In this document: in pieces, positions 16,680 to 27,352 of the stretch
Layout of the letters: the number at the start of each line of letters is the position of its first letter
Numbering within the stretch: the stretch's first letter is position 1
Assembly: GCF_000702305.1 (NCBI RefSeq)
Contig: NZ_JNLC01000016.1
Location: 1-64,000 of the forward strand
Source of the DNA: Allobosea sp. 117
Lineage (GTDB): Bacteria; Pseudomonadota; Alphaproteobacteria; Rhizobiales; Xanthobacteraceae
DNA length: 64,000 nucleotides
Reading direction: 5' to 3'
Position numbers and translations under genes: made by a program
The notes under the pieces: generated by a model
Database searches by the model: none
What the model saw: only the letters and a program-made list of their open reading frames with translations
What the model was told of the DNA's origin: nothing

Positions 16680-18173
16680 ATGTCCGATGCAACGGCTAAA
16701 GCCTCCTTCGACGGCATCTCCTCTCCCGCGACGCCGACGGCCGGCAAGCTCACCCTTCTCCCCCTCATCGGCCTCGTGGTCGGTTCGATGATCGGCGGTG
16801 GCGTATTCAACCTACCGAGCGACATGTCGCGGGGCGCTTCGCCGCTTGCGATCATCATCGGCTGGCTGATCACCGGGGCTGGCATGCTGATGCTGGCCTT
16901 CGTCTATCAGGGCCTGTCGCTGCGCAAACCGGACCTCGATAACGGGCCTTACGCCTACGCCAAGGCGGGCTTCGGCGACTTCATCGGCTTCAACAGCGCC
17001 TGGGGCTACTGGATCAGCGCCTTCCTCGGCAACGTGGCCTATGCGGTCGCCATCTTCTCGGCGCTGTCCTACTTCGCGCCCATCTTCGGCGACGGCAACA
17101 ACGTGATCTCCATCGTCGGCGCCTCGCTGGCGCTGTGGGGCATCCACGGGCTGATCCTCAAGGGGGTGAAGGAAGCGGCCTTCGTCAACGTCGTCACCAC
17201 GGTGGCGAAGCTGGTGCCGCTGCTATTGTTCATCCTCATCGGCATCGTCGCCTTCAACTTCGACCTGTTCCTCGCCGCCTTCCGTAACATGGGTGCGGGG
17301 ACGGGTGACGGCGCGGGGCTCGGCAGCCTGCTCGATCAAGTGAAGAGCACCATGCTGGTCACGCTGTGGGTGTTCATCGGCATCGAGGGGGCGAGCGTCT
17401 ATTCCGCCCGTGCCGCCAAGCGCTCGGATGTCGGGCGCGCCACGGTGATCGGCTTCGCCGGGGCGCTGGCGATCTACGTCCTCGTCTCGCTGCTGTCGGT
17501 CGGCATCATGAGCCAGCCCGAGCTTGCCGGACAGAAGGTGCCCTCGATGGCCGGCGTGCTGGAGCATGTCGTCGGCCCCTGGGGCGCGGGGCTGATCAAT
17601 CTCGGCCTGATCATCTCGGTCGGCGGCGCCTTTCTGAGCTGGACGCTGCTGAGCGCAGAAATTCCCTACACCTGCGGCAAGGACGGCACCTTTCCGCGCT
17701 GGTTCTCGGCCGAGAACGGCAATGGCGCGCCGATCAACTCGCTCTGGGTGACGAACCTGTGCGTGCAGGCCTTCCTGGTGCTGACCTATTTCTCCAAGGA
17801 TGCCTACAACTTCTTCTACTTCATCGCCTCGGTGGCGATCCTGCCGCCCTATGTCTTCTCCGGCGCCTATGCGCTGAAGCTGGCCCTGAGCGGGGAAGGC
17901 TACCAGGGCCAGGACCGGCAGCGCCGGCGCGACCTCATCGTCGGCCTCCTCGCCACGCTCTACGGCCTCTGGCTCGTCTACGCCGCCGGCCTGCAATACC
18001 TGCTGATGGCGACGCTGCTCTTCGTGCCCGGACTGATCGTCTACGCCATCGCCTGCCGCCAGCGCGGCGTGCGGCCCTATACCGGCAGCGACCTGATCGT
18101 GGCGGCCGTGATCGCCGGCTTCGCCGTGCTCGCCTTCTATCTGATCTGGATCGGCAAGATCAGCCCGCTCTGA
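16680..18173 (+). CDS. arcD: Arginine:ornithine antiporter (APC family)
   Basis: This 497-residue inner-membrane protein has about twelve to thirteen hydrophobic segments. The first helix carries the APC signature [15 protein letters not shown] near residues 30-44. It is most like ArcD/YdgI basic amino acid antiporters, which exchange external arginine for internal ornithine without energy cost. Its position as first gene of an operon with arcB, arcC and arcA supports this. The start chosen is the ATG before SDATAKAS, which gives a normal cytoplasmic N-terminus; a longer frame upstream lacks family resemblance. A second, different APC carrier follows after 12 bases. Confidence 0.88.
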   Translation: MSDATAKASFDGISSPATPTAGKLTLLPLIGLVVGSMIGGGVFNLPSDMSRGASPLAIIIGWLITGAGMLMLAFVYQGLSLRKPDLDNGPYAYAKAGFGDFIGFNSAWGYWISAFLGNVAYAVAIFSALSYFAPIFGDGNNVISIVGASLALWGIHGLILKGVKEAAFVNVVTTVAKLVPLLLFILIGIVAFNFDLFLAAFRNMGAGTGDGAGLGSLLDQVKSTMLVTLWVFIGIEGASVYSARAAKRSDVGRATVIGFAGALAIYVLVSLLSVGIMSQPELAGQKVPSMAGVLEHVVGPWGAGLINLGLIISVGGAFLSWTLLSAEIPYTCGKDGTFPRWFSAENGNGAPINSLWVTNLCVQAFLVLTYFSKDAYNFFYFIASVAILPPYVFSGAYALKLALSGEGYQGQDRQRRRDLIVGLLATLYGLWLVYAAGLQYLLMATLLFVPGLIVYAIACRQRGVRPYTGSDLIVAAVIAGFAVLAFYLIWIGKISPL

Positions 18174-18185
18174 GGGAGCCGTGTC

Positions 18186-19568
18186 ATGCTCAGCTCAAGC
18201 GGCACGAAAAAGGGCAGGCTGGGCCTCCTAGCCTGCACGGCCCTCGTCGTCGGCAACATGATCGGCTCGGGCGTGTTCCTGCTGCCCGCCTCGCTCGCGC
18301 CCTACGGGCCGATGGCGCTTGCCGGCTGGATTGTCACCGCGATCGGCGCCATCGCGCTCGCCATCGTGTTCGGCCGCCTGGCCCGGCTCGTGCCGAAGAC
18401 CGGCGGGCCCTATGCCTATACGCGTGCGGGCTTCGGCGAGTTCGCCGGCTTCCTCATCGCCTGGGGCTACTGGATCGCGCTGTGGGCCGGCAATGCCGGC
18501 GTGGCGGTCGCCTTCACCGGCTATGTCGGCCATTTCGTGCCCGGCGCGGCGAGCGGCCTGCCCGGTCTCGCCGTGGGGCTGACGGCGCTGTGGGCGCTCA
18601 CCCTCGTCAATATCAGGGGCGTGGGGATCGCCGGCATCGTGCAGGTGGCGACGACGGTGCTGAAGCTGCTGCCGCTGCTCGCGCTCGTCGTCGCCGGGCT
18701 GGCGGCGGTCGACGGGAGCCGCTTTACGCCGCTCAATCCGAGCGGGCTCGACCCGGTAGCCGCCATCGCCGCCTGCTCGGCGCTGACGCTCTGGGCCTTT
18801 CTCGGTCTCGAATCGGCGACGGTGCCGGCGGGCGACGTCGCCAATCCCGGCCGTACCATCCCGCTCGCCACGGTGCTCGGCACCAGCTTCGCGGCGGCGC
18901 TCTACATCCTCGTGACGATCGTCGCCTTCGGCACCGTGCAGCCCGCCGTGCTCGGCGCCTCGACCGCGCCGCTCGCTTTGGTGGCCGAGCAGCTATGGGG
19001 GCCGGTCGGAGGTTCCGCCATCGCCATAGGCGCCATCGTCTCGACCTTCGGCACGCTGAACGGCTTCACCCTGCTCTCCGGGCAGGTGCCCTTCGGCGCG
19101 GCCCGCGACGGCACCTTCCCCGCCTTCCTCGGCGAGGCCTCGCCCGCCGGCACGCCCGTCAACGCGCTGATCGTCTCCAGCCTGCTCTCCAGCATCCTGA
19201 TCGCGATGAACGGCAGCCGCGATCTGGTCGAGCAGTTCACCTTCATCATCCTGCTTGCGACGCTCACCAGCCTCGTCCCCTACATCTTCTGCGCGCTGGT
19301 CGAGCTCGTTCTCTACGCCACCGACCCGATCCGCTACCGCCCGCCGCCGCGCATCGGCGGGCTGGTCGCACTCGCGACGATAGCCTTCCTGTTCTCCATC
19401 GGCGCGATCTACGGCGCTGGCGCGGAAGTCGTGTTCTGGGGCTTCCTGCTGCTGATGAGCGGCCTGCCGGTCTTCGTCTGGATCAAGCGCCACAACCTCA
19501 CCGCCCGCGCCGCGCCCTCGCTCCGTCACCAGGCGCCCGCCAGCCCGTCCTTCAAGGAGACGCACTGA
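18186..19568 (+). CDS. APC-family amino acid/polyamine antiporter
   Basis: This 460-residue carrier has about twelve transmembrane segments. [20 protein letters not shown] near residues 17-36 is the substrate-binding first helix, and [16 protein letters not shown] follows near residue 80. It resembles the AdiC/PotE/CadB branch (arginine:agmatine, ornithine:putrescine and lysine:cadaverine exchange) rather than ArcD. Its TGA overlaps the ATG of the ornithine carbamoyltransferase gene, so it is an integral operon member. Having two divergent antiporters in one arginine deiminase operon suggests that a second product or substrate (for example citrulline, ornithine or agmatine) is exchanged. Confidence 0.82.
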   Translation: MLSSSGTKKGRLGLLACTALVVGNMIGSGVFLLPASLAPYGPMALAGWIVTAIGAIALAIVFGRLARLVPKTGGPYAYTRAGFGEFAGFLIAWGYWIALWAGNAGVAVAFTGYVGHFVPGAASGLPGLAVGLTALWALTLVNIRGVGIAGIVQVATTVLKLLPLLALVVAGLAAVDGSRFTPLNPSGLDPVAAIAACSALTLWAFLGLESATVPAGDVANPGRTIPLATVLGTSFAAALYILVTIVAFGTVQPAVLGASTAPLALVAEQLWGPVGGSAIAIGAIVSTFGTLNGFTLLSGQVPFGAARDGTFPAFLGEASPAGTPVNALIVSSLLSSILIAMNGSRDLVEQFTFIILLATLTSLVPYIFCALVELVLYATDPIRYRPPPRIGGLVALATIAFLFSIGAIYGAGAEVVFWGFLLLMSGLPVFVWIKRHNLTARAAPSLRHQAPASPSFKETH

Positions 19569-20572
19569 TGTCGTTCAACCTCAGAAACCGCTCGCTCCTG
19601 ACCGTGCAGGACTACACCCAGCGCGAGTTCCAGTATCTGCTCGACCTCGCGCGCGACCTGAAGCGGGCGAAATATTCCGGCACCGAGCAGCAGCACCTGA
19701 ACGGCCGGGAGGTGGTGTTGATCTTCGAGAAGACCAGCACCCGCACGCGCTGCGCCTTCGAGGTGGCCTGCCACGACCAGGGGGCGCACGTCACCTATCT
19801 GGATCCGGCCGGCTCACAGATCGGCCACAAGGAATCCTTCAAGGACACGGCCCGCGTCCTCGGGCGCATGTTCGACGCCATCGAGTATCGCGGATCCTCG
19901 CAGACCGGCGTCGAGCAGCTCGCCAAATATGCCGGCGTGCCGGTCTATAACGGCCTGACCGACGAATACCACCCGACCCAGATGCTCGCCGACGTGATGA
20001 CCATGCGCGAGCATTCCGACCGGCCGGTGCACGACATCAAATACGCCTATGTGGGCGACACCCGCTCGAATATGGGCCACTCGCTGATGATCGCCGGCTG
20101 CCTGATGGGCATGGACGTGCGCATCGCCGGACCGAAGCAGTTGTGGCCTTCCGACGAGTTCGTCTCCATCGCCCGGGACCTCGAGAAGCGCTACGGCGCC
20201 AAGCTCACCATCACCGACGATCCGCAGGCCGCGGTGAAGGGGGTCGACTTCATCCACACCGACGTCTGGGTGTCGATGGGCGAGCCCAAGGAGGTCTGGG
20301 CCGAGCGCATCAAGCTCCTGAAGCCCTTCCAGGTGAACGCAGCGCTGATGGCAGCCAGCGGCAATCCGCGCGTGAAATTCATGCACTGCCTGCCGGCCTT
20401 CCACGACACCGAGACCACGGTCGGCAAGGACATCGCCGAGAAGTTCGACATCCATGACGGGCTCGAAGTGACCGACGAGGTGTTCGAGAGCGAGGCCAAC
20501 GTCGCCTTCGAGCAGGCGGAGAACCGCCTGCACACCATCAAGGCGCTGCTCGTCGCCACGCTCGGGGAGTGA
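19568..20572 (+). CDS. arcB: Ornithine carbamoyltransferase, catabolic
   Basis: This 334-residue cytosolic enzyme converts citrulline and phosphate to ornithine and carbamoyl phosphate in the arginine deiminase pathway. The carbamoyl-phosphate-binding STRTR motif is near residue 57. HPTQMLAD is near residue 137, and the ornithine-binding HCLPAFHD is near residue 275. The length and context fit the catabolic ArcB type. It starts one base inside the preceding permease gene and is followed after 5 bases by carbamate kinase. The biosynthetic argF role cannot be excluded from sequence alone, but the operon makes degradation far more likely. Confidence 0.93.
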   Translation: MSFNLRNRSLLTVQDYTQREFQYLLDLARDLKRAKYSGTEQQHLNGREVVLIFEKTSTRTRCAFEVACHDQGAHVTYLDPAGSQIGHKESFKDTARVLGRMFDAIEYRGSSQTGVEQLAKYAGVPVYNGLTDEYHPTQMLADVMTMREHSDRPVHDIKYAYVGDTRSNMGHSLMIAGCLMGMDVRIAGPKQLWPSDEFVSIARDLEKRYGAKLTITDDPQAAVKGVDFIHTDVWVSMGEPKEVWAERIKLLKPFQVNAALMAASGNPRVKFMHCLPAFHDTETTVGKDIAEKFDIHDGLEVTDEVFESEANVAFEQAENRLHTIKALLVATLGE

Positions 20573-20577
20573 CGGCG

Positions 20578-21540
20578 ATGCTCATCGTAACTGCGCTGGG
20601 CGGCAATGCGCTGCTGCGGCGGGGGCAGGCCCTCACCGCCGAGAACCAGCGCGAGAACGTCGCCATCGCCGCCCGCGCGCTGGCCCCTATCGCAATGGAG
20701 CACAAGCTCGTGGTCGGGCACGGCAACGGACCGCAGGTCGGCCTGCTCGCCTTGCAGGGCGCGGCCTATGCCAAGGTCGAAACCTATCCCTTCGACGTGC
20801 TCGGCGCCGAGACCGAAGGGATGATCGGCTACATGATCGAGCAGGAGCTCGGCAACCTTCTGCCCTTCGAGCGCCCGCTGGCGACGCTGCTGACCATGGT
20901 CGAGGTGGACCCGGCCGACCCGGCGTTCAAGAACCCCACCAAATTCATCGGCCCGATCTATACCAAGGAGGATGCCGACCGCATCGCGGCGGAGAAGGAC
21001 TGGACCTTCAAGGCGGACGGCGATTCCTTCCGCCGCGTCGTGCCCTCCCCTATGCCGAAGCGCATCTTCGAGCTGCGCCCGATCCGCTGGCTGCTGGAGC
21101 AGAACACGGTGGTGATCGCCGCCGGCGGCGGCGGCATCCCGACCATGTACGCGCCCGGCGAGGAGCGGAAGCTGGTCGGCGTCGAATGCGTCATCGACAA
21201 GGACCTCGCCACCGAGCTGCTCGCCCGCGAGCTTGGCGCCGACATTCTCGCCATCCTCACCGATGTCGACGCCATCTATGTGGGCTGGGGCACGCCGGAC
21301 CAGCGTGCCATCCGCCGCGCCTCGCCGGCGGCGCTCTCCGCCCTTTCCTTCCCGGCCGGTTCCATGGGCCCGAAGGTCGAGGCGGCCTGCCGCTTCGCCA
21401 CCGTGACCGGCAAGCGCGCCTGCATCGGCTCGCTGAAGGACCTTTCCGGAATGATCGCCGGCACGGCCGGCACCACCGTCACGGCCGAGGCGGACGGCAT
21501 CGCCTACGCCGAAGGCGTCTCTCAGGGAGCATCGTCATGA
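20578..21540 (+). CDS. arcC: Carbamate kinase
   Basis: This 320-residue amino-acid-kinase-fold enzyme transfers the phosphate of carbamoyl phosphate to ADP, giving ATP, CO2 and ammonia. It is the energy-yielding step of the pathway. Motifs are ALGGNALL at residues 5-12, [11 protein letters not shown] near residue 43, AAGGGGIP near residue 180, and [12 protein letters not shown] near residue 258. The ATG was chosen because GGGGAG lies 9 bases upstream. A GTG three codons earlier overlaps the arcB stop and is a possible alternative. Its end overlaps arcA by four bases (ATGA). Confidence 0.92.
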   Translation: MLIVTALGGNALLRRGQALTAENQRENVAIAARALAPIAMEHKLVVGHGNGPQVGLLALQGAAYAKVETYPFDVLGAETEGMIGYMIEQELGNLLPFERPLATLLTMVEVDPADPAFKNPTKFIGPIYTKEDADRIAAEKDWTFKADGDSFRRVVPSPMPKRIFELRPIRWLLEQNTVVIAAGGGGIPTMYAPGEERKLVGVECVIDKDLATELLARELGADILAILTDVDAIYVGWGTPDQRAIRRASPAALSALSFPAGSMGPKVEAACRFATVTGKRACIGSLKDLSGMIAGTAGTTVTAEADGIAYAEGVSQGASS

Positions 21541-22778
21541 GGCAGTTCGGCGTTCACTCCGAGGCTGGCGTGCTGCGGACCGTCATGGTCTGCCGGCCCG
21601 GCCTCGCCCACAAGCGGCTCACCCCCGGCAATTGCCGCGAGCTCTTGTTCGACGACGTGCTGTGGGTGCAGGAGGCACAGAAGGAGCACTTCAACTTCTG
21701 CAACAAGATGCGGGAGGTTGGCGTCGAGGTGCTCGAATTCCACGACTTGCTCGCCCGCGCGCTGGAGATCAAGGAGGCGCGCGACTGGGTGCTCGACCGG
21801 CGCATCACGGCGAACCACGTCGGCTCGGGCATGCTGAAGGAGCTGCGCCACTGGCTCGACGAATTGCCGGCGGCCAAGCTTGCCGAGCATCTCGTCGGCG
21901 GCATCGCCCGCTTCGAGCTGCCATTTGAGCCGCACGGCATGTTCGGACGCTATCTGGAGAAGACCGGCTTCGTCATCCCGCCGGTGCCGAACACGTTGTT
22001 CACCCGCGACAATTCCTGCTGGATCTACAACGGCGTGTCGCTCAACCCGATGTACTGGCCGGCACGACGGCCGGAGACGCTGCTGGTTACCGCGATCTAC
22101 AAGTTCCATCCCGAGTTCCGGAACGGCGATTTCAAGGTCTGGTGGGGCGACCCGGACGAGGATTTCGGCCCTTCGACCCTGGAAGGGGGCGACGTTATGC
22201 CGGTGGGCAACGGCACCGTCTTCGTCGGCATGGGCGAGCGCACCACCCCGCAGGCGGTCGGCCAGCTCGCCCGTTCGCTATTCATCGGCGAGGCGGCAAC
22301 ACGGGTCGTCGCCTGCCAGATGCCGAAGTCACGGGCGGCCATGCATCTCGACACAGTATTTACGCTCTGCGACCGCGACGTCGCCAACGTCTTCCTCGAC
22401 GTGTGCGAGCAGATCACCTGCTACAGCCTGCGGCCGGGTGAGAATGAGGAGGATGTCGACTACACGGTGGAAGATCGCCCGTTCCTGACCGAGGACGGCG
22501 GCGGGGTCGCGGCAGAGGCACTCGGCGTGCAGCAGCTGCGCATCGTCACCACCGGCGGCGACAGCTATGAGCAGGAGCGCGAGCAGTGGGACGACGGCAA
22601 TAACGTCGTCGCGCTCGCCCCCGGCCTGGTGGTGGGTTATGAGCGCAACTCCTACACCAATACCAAGCTGCGCAAGGCGGGCATCGAGGTCATCACCATC
22701 GAGGGCGACGAGCTCGGCCGCGGACGCGGAGGCGGGCACTGCATGACCTGCCCGATCCTGCGCGATCCGCTTCAATAG
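21537..22778 (+). CDS. arcA: Arginine deiminase
   Basis: This 413-residue cytosolic guanidino-group-modifying enzyme hydrolyses arginine to citrulline and ammonia. The catalytic cysteine is Cys402 in the C-terminal GGGHCMTCP motif. FTRDNSCWI near residue 158, [10 protein letters not shown] near residue 217 and a [11 protein letters not shown] segment carrying the catalytic histidine near residue 270 complete the active site. The ATG overlaps the carbamate kinase stop as ATGA, so translation is coupled. The gene is last in the operon, unlike the arcDABC order of Pseudomonas. Its last seven bases overlap the 3' end of the convergent TPR gene. Confidence 0.94.
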   Translation: MRQFGVHSEAGVLRTVMVCRPGLAHKRLTPGNCRELLFDDVLWVQEAQKEHFNFCNKMREVGVEVLEFHDLLARALEIKEARDWVLDRRITANHVGSGMLKELRHWLDELPAAKLAEHLVGGIARFELPFEPHGMFGRYLEKTGFVIPPVPNTLFTRDNSCWIYNGVSLNPMYWPARRPETLLVTAIYKFHPEFRNGDFKVWWGDPDEDFGPSTLEGGDVMPVGNGTVFVGMGERTTPQAVGQLARSLFIGEAATRVVACQMPKSRAAMHLDTVFTLCDRDVANVFLDVCEQITCYSLRPGENEEDVDYTVEDRPFLTEDGGGVAAEALGVQQLRIVTTGGDSYEQEREQWDDGNNVVALAPGLVVGYERNSYTNTKLRKAGIEVITIEGDELGRGRGGGHCMTCPILRDPLQ

Positions 22779-24559
22779 GCGCGCAGGTCCCGCGGCGGGG
22801 CGACCGGGAAGCCGGCGGTCGCCGCGTCCGCGGCGATCTTGGCGCGGTCAGCGGCATTGAAGTTGCGCTTGTCGAGCTCCGCATCGAACTGCGTGAAGAA
22901 GGCCGGCCGCATCTTCAGGAAGGTCTCGCGGCTGCTGGCGGCATCCTGCGCGAGACCGTTGCGCGCGAAGATCAGCGTTGCCACGAAGTGGTAGATCGGG
23001 AAGTTCTGCAAATCGGCGCGGCGGATCAGCGTCAGCGCCCGCGCATCGTCGCCCTCCAGATAGGCGCCGAGCGCCAGCAGGCCGGAATAGAGGTCCGTCG
23101 CGCCCGGATTGCGGGTCAGCGCCTCCTGCATCATCGCCATGCCGCGCGCATGGTCGCCGGCCTGCATGAGCCGGCTCCCATATTCGCCGAGCAGCTCGGT
23201 GTCGTCTGGATTGAGGCGATAGGCCTGCTCGCCATATTGCAGGGCCTCCTGCGGCTGGCGATTGAAGAACAGCGCCGTCATCATCGCCTGCAGCGCCCGC
23301 ACATTGGCGGGATCGAGCTGGATCGCCCGCTGGGCTGCCCGCAGCGCCCTTTCCACCGGTGGCCGCCCCGGGGTCGCGTGGTAGCCGAAGCGATCCTCGT
23401 CGAGATAGGCATAGGACAGCATGGCCCAGGCCGTCGCATTGCCCGGCGTTGCCGCGATGCTGCGCTGCAGGCAGGTCCGCACCCCGGCGTGGAGTTCGGC
23501 GCTGAGCGCCTTGCGATATTCATAGAACTTCAGCGCGCATTGATAACCGTCGGACAGCTCGGCGGGCGGCCGGTCGTCGCGCGCAAATTCGGCGGAGCGG
23601 AACAGCACGCCATAGGGTTGCGCCACGGCCGTGGCGACGCGGGAGGCGATGTCCTGCTCCAGCGCGATGACGTCCGACGCCTTTGGGTCGAGATCGTACA
23701 CGTCGGACCACAGGATCCTGCCGCTGGTGCGGTCGATCAGGCGGGCGGTGATGCGGACGCGCGAATCGTCGGCCCGGACGCTGCCATCCAGCAGGTACCG
23801 CGCCGCCGGCCACTTCGCCGGATCGGGCGTGCCCGGCCTCTCGGGCGCGATGACGGTGACCTCCCTGAACCGGACGAGACGGGCCTTCAACTCGTCGGAG
23901 ATCGCCACGGCCCGCAAGCCGATGTCCTGTCCGCCGCCGAGATCGGCGAAGGGCAGCAGCAGGATTGCCGGCTGCGCGGACTCGCCGGCGGCGACGTCGG
24001 ATGCCGCCCGCTCGATGCGCGTGCCCGCCCAGACGAGGGCGAACAGGCAGGCGATGACCGCACCGGTCGCGATCCAGCGCCAGCGGCGCCAGTCCATGCC
24101 GGCAGGGGATAGTTCCGCCGCCGGTTCCCCATGTGCGGGCGCCAGCTCGGACTCGGTACGCCGTGCCACCTGCGCGCGATAGAAGAACCGGGGCACATAG
24201 CCGCCCTTGGGAATCTCGACCCCGATGGGATCGTCCCTGCCGGTGGCGAGGTAGTAATATTCGAGCTCCCGGCGCAGGCGCCCGGCCTCGATGCGCACCA
24301 CGGGATCGAGCTGCGGGTCGAAGGCCGTGTCGCGCCCGAATACCTCGATGCCGATGGAATAGGCCTTGATGCGATCCTGCCGCCCTTCGAGGGTCTCCTC
24401 GACGATATAGGCGAGGAAATCCGCCAAGCGGTTGGCACGCTTCAGCCCGGCGCTGGCGAGGATGCGCTCCACCTGACGCTGAACGTCTGTCACCGCCGGC
24501 GTGTCGATCGATACGCGCCCGTCTCCGCCCTGCGACGAATCGCTGGCGATTTCGCTCAT
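22772..24559 (-). CDS. Membrane protein with TolB-like and TPR domains
   Basis: This 595-residue protein has three parts. Residues of about 25-130 form a conserved N-terminal module ([52 protein letters not shown]), which is known from CadC- and adenylate-cyclase-like multidomain proteins but has no assigned function. One transmembrane helix follows near residues 160-178. The C-terminal part has a TolB/FlgO-like domain ([36 protein letters not shown]; about residues 195-310) and then TPR repeats ([23 protein letters not shown]; about 370-520). No cyclase catalytic domain is present. It may sense or scaffold at the membrane. Its convergent overlap with arcA makes antisense interference possible. 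Confidence 0.7.
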   Translation of the reverse strand: MSEIASDSSQGGDGRVSIDTPAVTDVQRQVERILASAGLKRANRLADFLAYIVEETLEGRQDRIKAYSIGIEVFGRDTAFDPQLDPVVRIEAGRLRRELEYYYLATGRDDPIGVEIPKGGYVPRFFYRAQVARRTESELAPAHGEPAAELSPAGMDWRRWRWIATGAVIACLFALVWAGTRIERAASDVAAGESAQPAILLLPFADLGGGQDIGLRAVAISDELKARLVRFREVTVIAPERPGTPDPAKWPAARYLLDGSVRADDSRVRITARLIDRTSGRILWSDVYDLDPKASDVIALEQDIASRVATAVAQPYGVLFRSAEFARDDRPPAELSDGYQCALKFYEYRKALSAELHAGVRTCLQRSIAATPGNATAWAMLSYAYLDEDRFGYHATPGRPPVERALRAAQRAIQLDPANVRALQAMMTALFFNRQPQEALQYGEQAYRLNPDDTELLGEYGSRLMQAGDHARGMAMMQEALTRNPGATDLYSGLLALGAYLEGDDARALTLIRRADLQNFPIYHFVATLIFARNGLAQDAASSRETFLKMRPAFFTQFDAELDKRNFNAADRAKIAADAATAGFPVAPPRDLRAY

Positions 24560-24798
24560 GACACGTTCCCTCGCGGCTTGCGCCGGTCCGCTCAGGCAAA
24601 TGACATTAGAACATCACGCCGTGCATTGAGGGAAATCAAGCAGCAAAACTGCCCCGCCGCGCCACAGGCTGGACGGATCGGCTTGCTCGTCGCCTGCAAA
24701 CGCGAATGGCGGAACCGGCGCCTTACTGTGACCCGTCAGAAACGCCCGGATCTTTCGTTCGGATTTGAACGCCGTTTTACATTGGCGAAGAGGGTAGT

Positions 24799-24890
24799 TG
24801 GCGGAGACGGAGGGATTCGAACCCTCGAGACCCTTTTGGGGGTCTGCTCATTTAGCAAACGAGTGCCTTCAGCCTCTCGGCCACGTCTCC
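24799..24890 (-). tRNA. tRNA-Ser (anticodon GCU)
   Basis: The minus strand folds as a 92-base class II tRNA with an encoded CCA end. The 7-bp acceptor stem is GGAGACG/CGTCTCC, and the anticodon loop TTGCTAA sits on a 5-bp stem. The long variable arm is AGACCC/GGGTCT, and the T arm carries GGTTCGAATCC. The long variable arm and GCT anticodon identify serine, reading AGC and AGU codons. Confidence 0.95.
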
Positions 24891-24949
24891 AGCCGGGGTC
24901 GCCACCGGCGGCGACCTGTCTAGGGTTTCCAGCCGTACGCGGTCAAGGC

Positions 24950-25657
24950 CTATTGCAGCCCCACCAGCCGCTTCATCCGCAGCGCCATGCAGATGACCAG
25001 CGCACAGCCGACCGGAAAGATGAACTCGTTCAGCGCCGTTCCGGCCAGCCGCACCGGCAGCAGAGGCGCCCCGCCATGGCCCGCGCGCCAGACATTCAGC
25101 GTCACCACCGCCGTCGCCGCGGCGAGACCGACCGCCGCGCCGAGCAGCATATAGCTGCGGATACGGGTCACGGCATGCATGGACATATAGCCGAGCGCGG
25201 CGCCGAGAACGGCATATTCCACGCCCTTGATGGCGCAGGCGATGTAGAAGAAGCCGTCGACCTCGGACGGGGTGACGCCGGTCGCGCTCTGCACGGTGCG
25301 CTGCACGCCCTTGGCGACGCCCCATGCGACGGGACCCGAGATCAGCCCCAGCAGGCCCATGACAAGGGTGCGGTCGCGACCGGCGACCGTGCCTACCGCG
25401 AGACCGATGCACACCAGCATCGCCCAGCTCACGCCATGGGCGAACTCGCCGATGATCGCCACGCCCGGCCAGGCCTCGCCCAAACCGAGCCGGACCGCCA
25501 TCAGCAGAAGCTGGATGACGATGCCCAGCAGCACCGACATCCAGGCCACCATCACGGCCCGCCGCAGCGCCTCGCCGGCGATGGAGCCGATGAGGCCTTC
25601 GGTATAGTCGTCCGAGATGGCCGCATGCTCGGCGCCGGCCGGGTCCATGTCCGACAT
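24950..25657 (-). CDS. Hypothetical multi-pass membrane protein, 235 residues
   Basis: I do not recognise a named family. About six hydrophobic segments are visible (around residues 34-55, 68-95, 97-115, 135-155, 165-190 and 205-225). The N-terminus of 30 residues is acidic, and there is no signal peptide. The central FFYIACAIKGVEYAVLGAALGYMSMHA stretch looks conserved in style. It is probably an integral inner-membrane protein. It lies between tRNA-Ser and a glutathione transferase gene, all on the same strand, with no obvious operon link. Confidence 0.65.
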   Translation of the reverse strand: MSDMDPAGAEHAAISDDYTEGLIGSIAGEALRRAVMVAWMSVLLGIVIQLLLMAVRLGLGEAWPGVAIIGEFAHGVSWAMLVCIGLAVGTVAGRDRTLVMGLLGLISGPVAWGVAKGVQRTVQSATGVTPSEVDGFFYIACAIKGVEYAVLGAALGYMSMHAVTRIRSYMLLGAAVGLAAATAVVTLNVWRAGHGGAPLLPVRLAGTALNEFIFPVGCALVICMALRMKRLVGLQ

Positions 25658-25780
25658 CGCGTCTGTCCGTCAGTGGGGCTCCCGCAATGCTGGCACGACG
25701 TGCAAGGGCGAGGCCAGCCTTACGCCAGGTTGCTCCGCCGATACGTCCGAATTGCGGACAGGTCCCTTTGCGGCTGCCGC

Positions 25781-26491
25781 TCAGCGCGCGCGCTGGCCGA
25801 ACAGGATCTTCTGGGCTTCCGTGTCGGTGGCGATGTCGATCTTGCCGCGATCCTCGGCGTTCACCTTGAGTCCGCGCTGCACCGCGGGACGCGCCAGCAT
25901 CGTCTCCAGCCAGCGCGCGAAATGCGGGAATTCGGCGATATCGATGCCCTGGCGCTGCCACAGCTTGGCCCAGCCGACGCAGGCGATGTCGGCGATGGAA
26001 TAGTCGCCGGCGAGGAAGGCCCGGTCGCGCAGCCGCGTGTTCATCACGCCATAGAGGCGGTGCACCTCGTTGGAGTAGCGCTCGATGGCGTAGGGCAGCT
26101 TCTCCGGCGCGTAGATGCGGAAATGATGGGCCTGTCCGGCCATCGGGCCGAGGCCGCCCATCTGCCAGAACAGCCATTGCTCGACCTCGACCCGGCCGCG
26201 CTCGTCCGCCGGATAGAACAGGCCGGTCTTGCGGCCCAGATAGAGCAGGATGGCGCCCGATTCGAACACCGAGATCGGCTTGCCGTCCGGCCCCTCGGGA
26301 TCGACGATGGCCGGCATCTTGTTGTTCGGCGAGATGGCGAGGAAGTCCGGCTTGAACTGGTCGCCCTTGGCGATGTTCACCGGAATCACCGTGTAGGGCA
26401 GCCCGCACTCCTCCAGCATGATGCTGATCTTCCAGCCGTTCGGCGTCGGCCAGTAATGGAGCTCGATCGGCTGGGTCTGAAGCTGCGCCAT
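25781..26491 (-). CDS. Glutathione S-transferase family protein
   Basis: This 236-residue cytosolic protein has an N-terminal thioredoxin-like domain (about residues 8-90) and a C-terminal helical domain. PTPNGWKISIMLEE near residues 16-29, KMPAIVDPEG near residue 58 (the cis-proline of the glutathione site) and FESGAILLYLG near residue 76 match the YfcG/YghU-like Nu-class enzymes. These reduce disulfides and organic peroxides with glutathione. The Asn in PTPNGWK fits the catalytic Thr/Asn of that class rather than Tyr or Ser. The gene is separated from its neighbours by more than 100 bases and is probably monocistronic. Confidence 0.88.
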   Translation of the reverse strand: MAQLQTQPIELHYWPTPNGWKISIMLEECGLPYTVIPVNIAKGDQFKPDFLAISPNNKMPAIVDPEGPDGKPISVFESGAILLYLGRKTGLFYPADERGRVEVEQWLFWQMGGLGPMAGQAHHFRIYAPEKLPYAIERYSNEVHRLYGVMNTRLRDRAFLAGDYSIADIACVGWAKLWQRQGIDIAEFPHFARWLETMLARPAVQRGLKVNAEDRGKIDIATDTEAQKILFGQRAR

Positions 26492-26796
26492 CGCATCCGC
26501 CTTCGATTTGCCGCGCGACGGCGCGAGCCGGGCCGCGTTTCCGCCACATGCGTAAAACTCATCGCGAGCGCTGGCAAGCGGGGCAGGATGGATGTCGTGC
26601 CCGGAGCATGAAGCCTCACTCCCGGCTCGAAGCCGAGAGGTTACCGGTTACATCAAACAGACTTGAAGGCGCCGTATAGCGGCTCAACAATCCTTGCGCG
26701 AGCCGATCCGTGCCGTTTCCGGTCGGCCACACGCAAGCGACTGATTCAACAAGCGTTCGGCCCCACGCACGGCCCGAATCCGCCTCGGAGGTTCAA
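26492..26796. other. Intergenic region between divergent genes
   Basis: About 305 bases without a gene lie between the divergent glutathione transferase gene and the small exported-protein gene. The region must contain both promoters. The only clear signal is the CGGAGG ribosome-binding site just before 26797. Confidence 0.5.
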
Positions 26797-27225
26797 ATGC
26801 CCTTCCCCGCCAAATCTCTCACTTTCGCCGCATTCGCCACGGTTTCGGTGCTGACGGTCGGCGCGCTTTCCACTCCGGTGCACGCTCAGAACACGATGAA
26901 GCAGTGCGCCGATCAGTGGAACGCGATGAAAGCCAAGAACCAGACCGGCAACCTGACCTACCAGCAGTTCTCCAAGCAGTGCATGTCGTCCGGCGACGAT
27001 GCGGCCGCCACGACGCCGGCCAAGCCGTCCACCTCCACGGCCAAGCCGTCCTCCACGACCGCGCCCAAGCCGACGCAGGCCTCCGCCAAGAACGACGACG
27101 AGGATAGCGGCACCGCGAAGGAAGACCTCGCCAAGTGCAACGACGGCTGGAAGGACTACAAGGCGAAGAACAACGTCTCCGGCGCCAAGGCCTGGCACGT
27201 CTTCATGGCCAAGTGCCTGCCGTGA
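26797..27225 (+). CDS. Small exported protein with duplicated Cys-Trp-Phe-Cys motif
   Basis: This 142-residue protein has a clear signal peptide (residues 1-30, cleavage after VHA). Two similar units flank a Thr/Pro/Lys-rich linker (about residues 70-105). Unit one has Cys37, Trp41, KAK at 45-47, Phe58 and Cys62. Unit two has Cys114, Trp118, KAK at 122-124, Trp133, Phe136 and Cys140. The spacing between the outer cysteines is 25 and 26, so each unit probably forms a small disulfide-closed helical hairpin in the periplasm. Single-unit relatives occur in Hyphomicrobiales (PsiF-like small proteins), with unknown function. The start has CGGAGG seven bases upstream. Confidence 0.7.
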   Translation: MPFPAKSLTFAAFATVSVLTVGALSTPVHAQNTMKQCADQWNAMKAKNQTGNLTYQQFSKQCMSSGDDAAATTPAKPSTSTAKPSSTTAPKPTQASAKNDDEDSGTAKEDLAKCNDGWKDYKAKNNVSGAKAWHVFMAKCLP

Positions 27226-27255
27226 GCGGGCGCCGCGCCTGAAGGAAACCGAAGG

Positions 27256-27276
27256 GCCGGCGGAATCCCCGCCGGC
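27256..27276 (+). terminator. Hairpin after the small exported-protein gene
   Basis: A perfect 8-bp GCCGGCGG/CCGCCGGC stem with a 5-base loop begins 30 bases past the stop codon. It is not followed by a T-run, so it may be an intrinsic terminator of weak type or only an RNA-stabilising hairpin. Confidence 0.5.
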
Positions 27277-27352
27277 TCAACACCCGTCTTGAAGACGTTC
27301 AGCCGGCGCTTGTTCGAGACAGGCTGCAGCGGGCGCTCAGCGCCGCTTCGCC

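Noticed and set aside
17366-19567. Long open frame upstream of and in phase with the ornithine carbamoyltransferase gene
   Set aside because: It is an out-of-frame reading of the two permease genes. The true carbamoyltransferase start at 19568 follows normal family length.
24799-24890. Integration site at the tRNA-Ser gene
   Set aside because: No integrase gene, direct repeat of the tRNA 3' end or composition shift was seen on either side.
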